Of a stretch of DNA of 5,300 nt, positions 1 through 5,300 are shown piece by piece. The DNA lies in assembly GCA_002067555.1 (NCBI GenBank), contig MVQQ01000173.1:1-5300 (forward strand), given 5' to 3'. Every line of letters begins with the position of its first letter. Position 1 is the stretch's first letter. The notes under the pieces are model-generated. The model saw only the letters and a list, made by a program, of their open reading frames with translations, did not search any database and had not been told where the DNA came from. Made by a program: the position numbers and the translations under genes. Source of the stretch: Syntrophorhabdus sp. PtaB.Bin184. GTDB taxonomy: Bacteria; Desulfobacterota; Syntrophorhabdia; Syntrophorhabdales; Syntrophorhabdaceae.

Positions 1-1
1 G

Positions 2-1723
2 ACCCGCGTGGTCTACTGGAACATTCTCCTCGACGGGATCCTGCCCTCTTTCCAGAGAAGCACCGACACGATACATTTCGACCTTCTGCCATACCTCTAC
101 CTCATCGCCGAAGAACAGGGCGACGATATCGCTCGGAGCAAGGCCAACGCCTGCGTGAAAGCCGAACTTCCCGAACGCGATATCCTCAACGACAGGAGCG
201 ACTACCTGGGGGAAACGAGAGCGATCCTCGATGAGAGGATCGCACGGGAGCTCTCCCGCTACTCCCCGAAGGAGAGCCTGCTTTTCGGGATATCCTGCAG
301 GTACGAGCAATGGATCCCCGGGATGGTGCTTGCAGGATACGTAAAACGCCGCTTCGCCGATGCGAACGTCGTAATCGGGGGTTTGGGTAACCGCGACCGG
401 GCCGCGGCCGTCATGAAGATGTGTGGTCTTTTCGATTTCGCCATCTGGGGCGAGGGCGAATACCCGCTCGTCGATCTCATCCACGCCCTCGACGGGGGGA
501 GTTCCGGGCTTGCGGCCGTTCCCCGACTCCTCTATCGCGCCGGTGGCACTATCCGGCACTCGGATACCGAAACGGGAGAATTCTTCGACATGAATTCGGG
601 CACCTTCGCCGATTATGCTGACTACTTTGACTGCCTCGAGGCGCTCGGCAAGGACGACAGGGCGGTCATCCTGCCCCTGGAATCGACACGAGGATGCACC
701 TGGAACGCCTGCAGGTTCTGCGTATATTCCGACGGCACAAGAACGCGCAAAAAAGAACCCTCGAGGGTGATCGAAGAGATCCGTCATCTCCTCGACAGGC
801 ACCGCACGCCCTACTTCGCCTTCATGGACAACGACATCGTGGCCAACGACCAGGAAAGGCTCGAGAAAATGCTCGACAGCCTCATATCCCTGAGAGAACA
901 CAGGGAGATCAACTTCATCGCCGAAGTGATCCACAAGGGTTTCACGAGAGAGATCATGGAGAAGCTCCCCCGGGCCGGTTTCAAACGGATACATTTCGGC
1001 TATGAATCGCTGTCCGACAACCTCCTTGCGAAGATGCAAAAGAGGACGCGCTTCTCGGACAGCATATTCTTTGTCAAGTTCGCCCGAAAATGCGGCATCA
1101 GGCTTCCCTCGGCGAACATCATTTGCGGTATCCCTTCGGAAGAGGACGTCGATATCCTTACGTGCATGGACAACCTTCACTTCCTCAGGTTCTATTACGA
1201 CAGGGAATTCTTCCGCCACACCATCATCCCCTTACGGCTGGCCGGGCATTCCCGTTTCCACGACACGGTCCCCGCCGATGAACTGGCACGATTCAACGAG
1301 AACGAGATCTTCGATCTCCTTCCGAAAGCAATGACAGAGGGGATCGACCGCTTCTCGCTCTTCGACTTCTCCGCGCCACGGAACACACTCTGGGACACCT
1401 TCGCGAAGATAAACGATTTCTATTACAACCACGCGTACACGTACACCATCCGCCACGACGAGGGAAGGATCATCTACAGGGAGTTCTTTGACGGGGAACC
1501 CGTTCTGGAGCTCGTCCTGGGAAACATCGCTTCGGCGGTCCTTCGGGAGGTGAACGAGCGTATCCTCGACCTTCACGCCCTTCTGTCAGCCATCAGGGAA
1601 CGGCATCCGGAGACGGACGAGGCGTCCGTCCGCGCGGCCCTCGACAGTCTCAAGGCAAGGCACCTCGTCTATTTCGGCGAAGCCTACGCGTCGATCATCT
1701 CAGTGGTCGACACCGGTATCTGA
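2..1723 (+). CDS. B12-binding-type radical SAM protein, RiPP-maturation C-methyltransferase-like (5' partial)
   Basis: Probable cobalamin-dependent radical SAM enzyme, of the type that methylates unactivated carbons in ribosomal peptides. The frame is open to the left edge; the first in-window start is a GTG at position 8 with no visible ribosome-binding site, so the true start is probably upstream. Residue numbers count from that GTG. Residues ~1-165 look like a Rossmann-type B12-binding region: LLFGISCRYEQ (91-101), VVIGG (121-125) and WGEGEYPLVDLI (147-158). I see no DxHxxG cobalamin-ligand motif, and its absence is common in this group. The radical SAM core spans ~220-420, with cluster cysteines C230, C235 and C238 in RGCTWNACRFC. 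The spacing is CX4CX2C instead of the textbook CX3CX2C. HFGYES (329-334) and IICGIPSEED (371-380) fit the later strands of the barrel. Residues ~490-570 form a winged-helix-like C-terminal domain of the kind seen in ribosomal-peptide-maturation radical SAM proteins. Length (over 571 aa) fits that group. Methyl transfer and substrate are inferred. Confidence 0.8.
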   Translation, partial: TRVVYWNILLDGILPSFQRSTDTIHFDLLPYLYLIAEEQGDDIARSKANACVKAELPERDILNDRSDYLGETRAILDERIARELSRYSPKESLLFGISCRYEQWIPGMVLAGYVKRRFADANVVIGGLGNRDRAAAVMKMCGLFDFAIWGEGEYPLVDLIHALDGGSSGLAAVPRLLYRAGGTIRHSDTETGEFFDMNSGTFADYADYFDCLEALGKDDRAVILPLESTRGCTWNACRFCVYSDGTRTRKKEPSRVIEEIRHLLDRHRTPYFAFMDNDIVANDQERLEKMLDSLISLREHREINFIAEVIHKGFTREIMEKLPRAGFKRIHFGYESLSDNLLAKMQKRTRFSDSIFFVKFARKCGIRLPSANIICGIPSEEDVDILTCMDNLHFLRFYYDREFFRHTIIPLRLAGHSRFHDTVPADELARFNENEIFDLLPKAMTEGIDRFSLFDFSAPRNTLWDTFAKINDFYYNHAYTYTIRHDEGRIIYREFFDGEPVLELVLGNIASAVLREVNERILDLHALLSAIRERHPETDEASVRAALDSLKARHLVYFGEAYASIISVVDTGI

Positions 1724-2983
1724 ATCGAGGTAGAAATGCCTGATCGACCGGCTGAGCACGAAGACAACGGCCAGGACCGTGTACACCGCGAAGATGACGA
1801 AGAAGAGTATGAACAGGTTCTTGTTCAGAAGGTCGATGACAACCCCGCCGACGGCGAAGGAAAGGGGGGCAAGGGCCCCGTTGATGGAATCGAGGGTCCC
1901 GAAGACCCTGCCTCTGAGTTTGTCGGGTATGACCTTCTGCTTGAGCGAGGTGTTGATGAGCCGCGAGATGGCCATGCAGCCGGAGAGGATCGAGAAAAGC
2001 GCGAACACGATCACGGTGTTCCTGCAGAAAGAGATGAAGAGGAATACTGCGGCCTCGATGAAAAAGAGCGCGCATATGACCGTGTAGTTCTGCCGGTTGC
2101 TTGTCTTCAGCGCGCCGAAGACGAAATAGGCGATGATCGAGCTCAAGGTAAGCATGCTCATAAGGTACCCGTAATACGAGCCCTTCAGTCTCATCACGTC
2201 CTCTATGAGGAAGGGCAGAGCGAGCATCACCATGGGAAAGAACAGGTTCGACAGGGTATAGACTATGGTCTGGTCCCTCAGACCCCTGTTCCCCCAGATA
2301 AAATGGAAGCCTTCCTTTGTCTCGGCCGCAAACTCCGCGCAGGAAAAGGACGCCTTCTTCCCCGGTCGCGCATCCGTGAGTGACATGAACGCTGTCCACA
2401 GGGCGGCGCAAAGGTAGGAAACACCGTTCACCAGAAAAGCCAGCGCCCCTCCCAGGACGGTAAAGAATATCCCGCCCAGTGCGTTGCCCGCCATGGCCAA
2501 CACGCCGCCCGACCCTTGGAAAAGCGAGTTGCCCTTCTGGACCTTTTCCTTCGGGAGGACCACGGGGATTATCGAGTTCAGGGCGGCGTTGAAGACCGAA
2601 TCGATAATACCCATGCAGGCCGTCACGAGAAAGACCGCGTAGACGGCAACGGGGAAAGGGCCGAGGGTGGTCAGGCCCGCCGCCCCGTTGACAGTGACGA
2701 AGAAGAGGACCAGCATGAGCGCTGAGCGGACGAAATAGCTCCAGAGGATGACCGATTTCCTGTTCGCCCTGTCGACAAAGGTCCCCGCAAGAGGCCCCAT
2801 GACGACCCAGGGCAGGAAGGCGAGAAGCTCGACGATCCCGAGGACCGTCGCGGACCCTGTCATCTGCTTGAGGTAGAGGACGAGAACAACGGAATACAGC
2901 GCGCTCCCGAGGAGCGCGACGCATTGACCGCCGATCATGACGGTAAAATTCCTGTTGAAGAGTCTCTCGGAAGGCGGCGTCAT
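1700..2983 (-). CDS. MFS transporter, probable peptide exporter
   Basis: A 427-residue major facilitator superfamily protein with about 12 hydrophobic segments and the usual family length. It is predicted to be an inner-membrane secondary efflux pump. The N-terminal sequence LFNRNFTVMIGGQCVALLGSA (8-28) is typical of the MFS efflux group. The conserved loop 2-3 motif reads GPLAGTFVDRANRK (63-76), with Gly, Asp and Arg/Lys in place. A second signature, LRGRVFG (356-362), lies in the C-terminal half; the two halves are joined by a hydrophilic loop at ~204-235. The gene starts 18 bp after the maturase stop, in the same frame, and only one ATG is available between that TAA and the first membrane segment. 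There is no good Shine-Dalgarno sequence, so translation is probably coupled to the maturase. Its position makes export of the modified peptide, or self-immunity, the likely job; substrate is inferred from context only. Its 3' end overlaps the convergent radical SAM gene by 24 bp. Confidence 0.9.
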   Translation of the reverse strand: MTPPSERLFNRNFTVMIGGQCVALLGSALYSVVLVLYLKQMTGSATVLGIVELLAFLPWVVMGPLAGTFVDRANRKSVILWSYFVRSALMLVLFFVTVNGAAGLTTLGPFPVAVYAVFLVTACMGIIDSVFNAALNSIIPVVLPKEKVQKGNSLFQGSGGVLAMAGNALGGIFFTVLGGALAFLVNGVSYLCAALWTAFMSLTDARPGKKASFSCAEFAAETKEGFHFIWGNRGLRDQTIVYTLSNLFFPMVMLALPFLIEDVMRLKGSYYGYLMSMLTLSSIIAYFVFGALKTSNRQNYTVICALFFIEAAVFLFISFCRNTVIVFALFSILSGCMAISRLINTSLKQKVIPDKLRGRVFGTLDSINGALAPLSFAVGGVVIDLLNKNLFILFFVIFAVYTVLAVVFVLSRSIRHFYLDSDTGVDH

Positions 2984-3001
2984 ACGTTCGTTCGACGTTC
3001 T

Positions 3002-4195
3002 TTACGTCGTCCGCGTGCCGCAGGACCTGGGGACATCAAGGGGGTGGGCCGTCTGGTGTTCGATGAACCTTTTTGCGATGAGCTCCGTCAATTCCCGGTT
3101 CTCATCCATCATGCGCCGCAGCATGACCTGCGCGCTGCAGAAAGACTCCATGAAGTTCGTGTCCGTCACCGGCGAGAGAGCGCAGTATTCACCGCAGATA
3201 GGCAACGCCTCACATTCCGGGCACTTTCTGTCATAGTAGGGATTCGACGCCTCGCAGAGCGCGATGGCCCGCCCGGCCCCTTCAAGGGGTGACAGGTCCT
3301 TCGCCGTCGCCATCGGTCCCGTTATCCCGGGGAAGAAACTGCAGGGATAGATGAAACCGTCGGCCGCCACGTACGCGGATATCACCCCTGCCTTGCACTT
3401 TTGGGGCCGGGGAGTGGTTTTGTAATCGCTCCCGCAGATGACGTTGTTGTGATAAAAGAGAAACTTGTTGAGGACAACGTTGTCCCGCGTGCCGAAGTCA
3501 AGCTGGGAGGCCAGAAAGGCGGCCTGGAACTCGGCCTCGGCCCTGAGCGCCGGCGGTATCCGGGAGACCTGGTGCCCTCTTCCCTCGCTGGAGACGTAAT
3601 TGATGCGATAGAAGCGGATACCGTGCCTGTTGAAGAACTGGATGCTCGACGGCAGCACCTTCAGGGATTCCGCCGTCCCCACGACAAGAACGGTCACCGG
3701 AAAGCCTTCTTCGGACAAGGTCACGATGTTGTCGCGGCGCCTCTTTGAAAGCAGTTTCGGGTCGTCAAGCTCACCGTCGTAATGGACGGAGAAATGAACA
3801 CTGTGGGTCTTGAAAAGATCGATGATCTCCCGTCTCAGGATGGAGATATTGGTCTGAACGGAGTACTCCAGCTTCCTGCCCGACTCCTCCACGTACCTGT
3901 CCATGATATCGAAAAAGGTACGGTACCAGTCGACGGGGACCAGCATCGGCTCACCGCCGGAGAAGACCATGGCCAACTCCGTCTCGCTCTTCTCCATGAG
4001 AGCCATCAGGGTCGCGGCGGTCTCGCGGGGGTCCATCACCCCGCCCACATCGCCCCGCGAAGAGGAGACGTTGCAGGCATCCTGGAAACAATACTCACAG
4101 GAAAGATTGCACGATGTGATGAGCTGGAAGGTAACGCTGTTCAGGTTCTTGAAAAGAGAATGATCTGGGGTCATGGTGAATGTCTGTCTGCCCAT
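3002..4195 (-). CDS. Radical SAM/SPASM peptide maturase
   Basis: A 397-residue radical SAM enzyme with a C-terminal SPASM domain, the family that modifies ribosomal peptides by, for example, thioether, carbon-carbon or ether crosslinks. The SAM-binding cluster motif CNLSCEYC supplies C29, C33 and C36 (CX3CX2C), followed by the GGEP motif (80-83), which contacts SAM. The SPASM region is complete: C267 and C285 as CX12GX4C, then C325, C328, C334 and C338 as CX2CX5CX3C, and a final C353. This is the pattern for two auxiliary iron-sulfur clusters. No PqqD-like leader-binding domain precedes the barrel, which begins at about residue 20. Start choice is uncertain: the ATG at 4195 and a second ATG seven codons on (4174) both lack a good ribosome-binding site; the first is listed because an in-frame TGA 21 nt upstream bounds the frame. 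The gene lies 119 bp downstream of the candidate precursor and 18 bp upstream of the exporter, so the precursor is the likely substrate. The chemistry cannot be read from sequence. Confidence 0.92.
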   Translation of the reverse strand: MGRQTFTMTPDHSLFKNLNSVTFQLITSCNLSCEYCFQDACNVSSSRGDVGGVMDPRETAATLMALMEKSETELAMVFSGGEPMLVPVDWYRTFFDIMDRYVEESGRKLEYSVQTNISILRREIIDLFKTHSVHFSVHYDGELDDPKLLSKRRRDNIVTLSEEGFPVTVLVVGTAESLKVLPSSIQFFNRHGIRFYRINYVSSEGRGHQVSRIPPALRAEAEFQAAFLASQLDFGTRDNVVLNKFLFYHNNVICGSDYKTTPRPQKCKAGVISAYVAADGFIYPCSFFPGITGPMATAKDLSPLEGAGRAIALCEASNPYYDRKCPECEALPICGEYCALSPVTDTNFMESFCSAQVMLRRMMDENRELTELIAKRFIEHQTAHPLDVPRSCGTRTT

Positions 4196-4217
4196 GCGCG
4201 TAACACGACACGATCAT

Positions 4218-4247
4218 CATGGCAACACCCTGATGACATATGCCATG
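4218..4247. repeat. Weaker inverted repeat upstream of the maturase start
   Basis: CATGGCA (4218-4224) and TGCCATG (4241-4247) are perfect 7-bp arms around a 16-nt loop, just upstream of the maturase ATG. In RNA this could form a second hairpin downstream of the larger one. It might influence initiation of the maturase, which lacks a Shine-Dalgarno sequence, but a 7-bp stem with a wide loop is weak and could be chance. Confidence 0.25.
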
Positions 4248-4266
4248 ACCGATGATGGGCCGGTGC

Positions 4267-4299
4267 CGCTGTGGTGTCCCTCCAGGGAACATCACAGCG
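4267..4299 (-). repeat. Strong hairpin between precursor and maturase genes
   Basis: An inverted repeat starting 15 nt after the precursor stop. On the minus-strand RNA the outer arms are CGCUGUG and CACAGCG (7 bp). An A-C mismatch, UGU/ACA, a bulged U, CCC/GGG and a UGGA tetraloop follow, giving 13 pairs in all. No U-run follows (the next bases are GCACCGGCCC), so it is not a canonical intrinsic terminator. The placement suits a partial terminator or an RNA-stabilising 3' end that raises precursor over maturase levels. Confidence 0.55.
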
Positions 4300-4314
4300 A
4301 CTCAAGACTGTCCT

Positions 4315-4515
4315 CTACCTGTTGGGGCAGTAGTTGGCGTAAATGTTGCAGCATCCGTCCAGCGCCGGCTCCGGGGACGCCGCGGCAGGCTTCCTGAGCG
4401 TGCTCAGCATATCGCCAACGGCCTCTCTCGACGAGCTGAGATCCCTGGCAACGTACTGTTCTGCTATCTTCTCAGGAACATCGTAGATACGGCCGCTCTT
4501 GTTGATCAATAACAT
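4315..4515 (-). CDS. Candidate RiPP precursor peptide with Cys/Asn/Tyr-rich core
   Basis: A 66-codon gene ending in TAG. Residues ~1-42 look like a leader: a hydrophobic start, then the segment GRIYDVPEKIAEQYVA (8-23) and a charged, helix-prone stretch. An Ala/Pro/Ser-rich hinge follows at ~43-51. The tail, DGCCNIYANYCPNR (53-66), carries all three cysteines (C55, C56, C63), two tyrosines (Y59, Y62) and three asparagines exactly four residues apart (N57, N61, N65). Leader plus hinge plus short Cys-rich tail, placed directly upstream of a SPASM maturase and an exporter, is standard RiPP precursor architecture. The start is firm: a perfect AGGAGG sits 5 nt upstream of the ATG and a promoter lies just behind it. 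I do not recognise the peptide family, and the cleavage site is unknown; the Pro/Ala-rich hinge or just before G54 is most plausible. That it is translated is well supported; the modification and activity are inferred. Confidence 0.82.
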   Translation of the reverse strand: MLLINKSGRIYDVPEKIAEQYVARDLSSSREAVGDMLSTLRKPAAASPEPALDGCCNIYANYCPNR

Positions 4516-4520
4516 ACTGT

Positions 4521-4526
4521 CCTCCT
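4521..4526 (-). promoter_or_regulatory. Consensus ribosome-binding site of the precursor gene
   Basis: AGGAGG on the minus strand, 5 nt (ACAGT) before the ATG of the 66-codon gene. It is the only perfect Shine-Dalgarno sequence I see before a minus-strand gene here; the maturase and exporter have none. This fits a precursor made in large excess over its enzyme and fixes the start codon. Confidence 0.8.
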
Positions 4527-4542
4527 GTATATTTCTGCCACA

Positions 4543-4571
4543 AGATTACGCTAGTCCCGCAATCCTGTCAA
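4543..4571 (-). promoter_or_regulatory. Sigma-70-type promoter of the peptide operon
   Basis: Read on the minus strand: a perfect -35 box TTGACA (4566-4571), a 17-bp spacer and TAATCT (4543-4548) as the -10 box, which keeps the most conserved T, A and final T. Transcription would start near 4536, leaving a short leader of about 20 nt before the precursor ATG. The roughly 20 bp upstream of the -35 box are AT-rich in an otherwise GC-rich window and could act as an UP element. The promoter lies wholly within the 76-bp gap after tex. Confidence 0.7.
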
Positions 4572-4588
4572 CAATATTGTACATTGTA
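4571..4588. promoter_or_regulatory. Palindromic candidate operator at the -35 box
   Basis: ACAATATTGT (4571-4580) is a perfect 10-bp palindrome that shares one base with the -35 hexamer. The adjoining TACATTGTA (4580-4588) is a second dyad, four bases on each side of a central T, and ATTGT recurs with a 7-bp period on the plus strand (4576-4580 and 4583-4587). A protein bound here would compete with RNA polymerase or contact its alpha/sigma subunits. No regulator gene is visible, and AT-rich sequence forms short palindromes by chance, so this is tentative. Confidence 0.35.
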
Positions 4589-4591
4589 TTG

Positions 4592-5300
4592 CTATTCCTT
4601 CATGGTCAGCGATATCCGCCTGCGGGCGAGGTCGACGGAGAGAACCGTCACCATCACCTGCTGGTGGACCTTCACCACGTCGGCGGCGTTCTTCACGAAC
4701 CGGTTCGCGAGCTGACTTATGTGGACAAGGCCATCCTGGTGGACGCCTATATCCACAAAGGCACCGAAGGCTGTCACGTTGGTGACGATGCCGGGAAGCC
4801 TCATCCCCGGCCTTACGTCCTCCATCTTCTCTATGCCCTCGGCGAAGGAGAAGGCATGGAATTCCTCCCTCGGGTCTCTGCCCGGCCGCGCAAGCTCTGC
4901 CATTATGTCCGTGAGCGTCGGCAGGCCCGTCTTTTCCGTAATGTAGCGGCGAAGGTCGATGCTCTTCCTGAGACCCTCATCGCCCATGAGGTCCGTGACG
5001 GAACATCCCGCGTCGCGCGCCATCGCCTCGACGACAGGGTAGCTCTCGGGATGGACGGCGCTTGCGTCGAGGGGGTTCGACGAGCCCCGTATCCGCAGGA
5101 ACCCCGCGGACTGCTCAAAGGCCTTCGGCCCCAGTCTCGGCACCTTCTTCAGGTCTTTTCTTGTCTGAAAGGGACCGTTCTCGTCCCGGTACGACACCAT
5201 GGCCTTCGCAAGGGCCGGACCGAGACCGGACACGTACCCGAGAAGCTGCGCGCTCGCCGTGTTGACTTCCACCCCGACGGCATTGACACAGCTCATCACC
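4592..5300 (-). CDS. tex: Tex, RNA-binding transcription accessory protein, C-terminal part (5' partial)
   Basis: The last 235 residues of Tex, a conserved cytoplasmic nucleic-acid-binding protein of usually 700-780 residues; the rest lies beyond the right edge. The first visible residues, VMSCVNAVGVEVNTAS, match the conserved Tex segment just before its helix-hairpin-helix domains, so the first GTG/ATG here are internal codons and not starts. In-window order: tandem helix-hairpin-helix region at ~15-75 (VSGLGPALAKAMVSYRDENG and VPRLGPKAFEQSAGFLRI), a linker with conserved HPESYPVVE (83-91), and an S1 RNA-binding domain at ~161-235 (GIVTNVTAFGAFVDIG, 170-185; DGLVHISQL, 189-197). The protein stops directly after the S1 domain at LTMKE with no C-terminal tail, which is short for some homologues but intact. 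Tex is a housekeeping gene and probably only a neighbour of the peptide locus. No obvious intrinsic terminator follows it, so some read-through into the precursor gene is possible. Confidence 0.95.
   Translation of the reverse strand, partial: VMSCVNAVGVEVNTASAQLLGYVSGLGPALAKAMVSYRDENGPFQTRKDLKKVPRLGPKAFEQSAGFLRIRGSSNPLDASAVHPESYPVVEAMARDAGCSVTDLMGDEGLRKSIDLRRYITEKTGLPTLTDIMAELARPGRDPREEFHAFSFAEGIEKMEDVRPGMRLPGIVTNVTAFGAFVDIGVHQDGLVHISQLANRFVKNAADVVKVHQQVMVTVLSVDLARRRISLTMKE

Noticed and set aside
1690..1750. Inverted hexamers GGTCGA and TCGACC near the convergent stops, considered as a bidirectional terminator.
   Set aside because: The arms are only 6 bp with a loop of about 33 nt and no T-runs on either side.
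1736..2383. A 215-codon plus-strand frame antisense to the MFS gene.
   Set aside because: It is a Glu/Asp/Arg-rich mirror of hydrophobic MFS codons, a common artefact opposite membrane proteins, with no recognisable domain.
1695..2924. A 409-codon open frame on the minus strand overlapping the MFS gene.
   Set aside because: It is an Arg/Pro/Gly-rich shadow frame produced by GC-rich codons. The overlapping frame encodes a convincing 12-segment MFS protein.
4196..4236. Two in-frame TGA codons upstream of the maturase, considered as selenocysteine codons in a longer protein.
   Set aside because: The sequence upstream shows no homology to a radical SAM N-terminus, two adjacent Sec codons would be extraordinary, and the protein is complete from the downstream ATG.
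4095..4295. A 66-codon minus-strand frame spanning the spacer and the maturase N-terminus, considered as a second precursor peptide.
   Set aside because: It has no ribosome-binding site, starts inside the hairpin, and its second half is the out-of-frame copy of conserved maturase sequence. There is no leader/core layout.
4516..4600. An intrinsic terminator after tex.
   Set aside because: The gap is AT-rich, its dyads are short and GC-poor, and no stem is followed by a U-run on the minus strand. The dyads fit an operator better.

Overview
The window holds five genes on GC-rich DNA (roughly 60% G+C by eye) and looks like a small accessory locus for a radical-SAM-modified ribosomal peptide (RiPP), inserted beside a housekeeping gene. 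The organism is most likely a Gram-negative or anaerobic bacterium, perhaps from the Desulfobacterota or a relative. This rests only on base composition, a conserved Tex protein and the density of radical SAM enzymes, so the taxonomic guess is weak.

Right edge, minus strand: the C-terminal 235 residues of the RNA-binding transcription accessory protein Tex (4592-5300) enter from outside the window and end cleanly at a TAG. The next 76 bp are AT-rich. They carry a good sigma-70-type promoter (TTGACA, 17-bp spacer, TAATCT), a perfect 10-bp palindrome abutting the -35 box, and a perfect AGGAGG ribosome-binding site.

Centre, minus strand: this promoter drives a 66-codon gene (4315-4515) with precursor-peptide architecture. 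A charged leader is followed by an Ala/Pro/Ser-rich hinge and a short Cys/Asn/Tyr-rich tail, GCCNIYANYCPNR. Downstream come a 119-bp spacer with a strong hairpin, a radical SAM/SPASM peptide maturase (3002-4195) with a complete set of cluster cysteines, and an MFS exporter (1700-2983) only 18 bp further on. This is a precursor, maturase, exporter operon.

Left, plus strand: a large B12-binding-type radical SAM protein (2-1723, 5' end outside the window) resembles RiPP-maturation radical SAM C-methyltransferases. It has an unusual CX4CX2C cluster motif and a C-terminal winged-helix-like tail. It converges on the exporter gene and the two coding regions overlap by 24 bp at their 3' ends.

Proposed logic (inference): the peptide is made in excess from its own strong translation start, the SPASM enzyme modifies its Cys/Asn/Tyr-rich tail, the MFS protein exports it, and the convergent B12 enzyme may add a second modification or belong to a neighbouring cluster. 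No protease and no stand-alone leader-binding (RRE/PqqD-like) protein is visible. No rRNA, tRNA, CRISPR array, insertion sequence or gene-free stretch over 300 bp is present.
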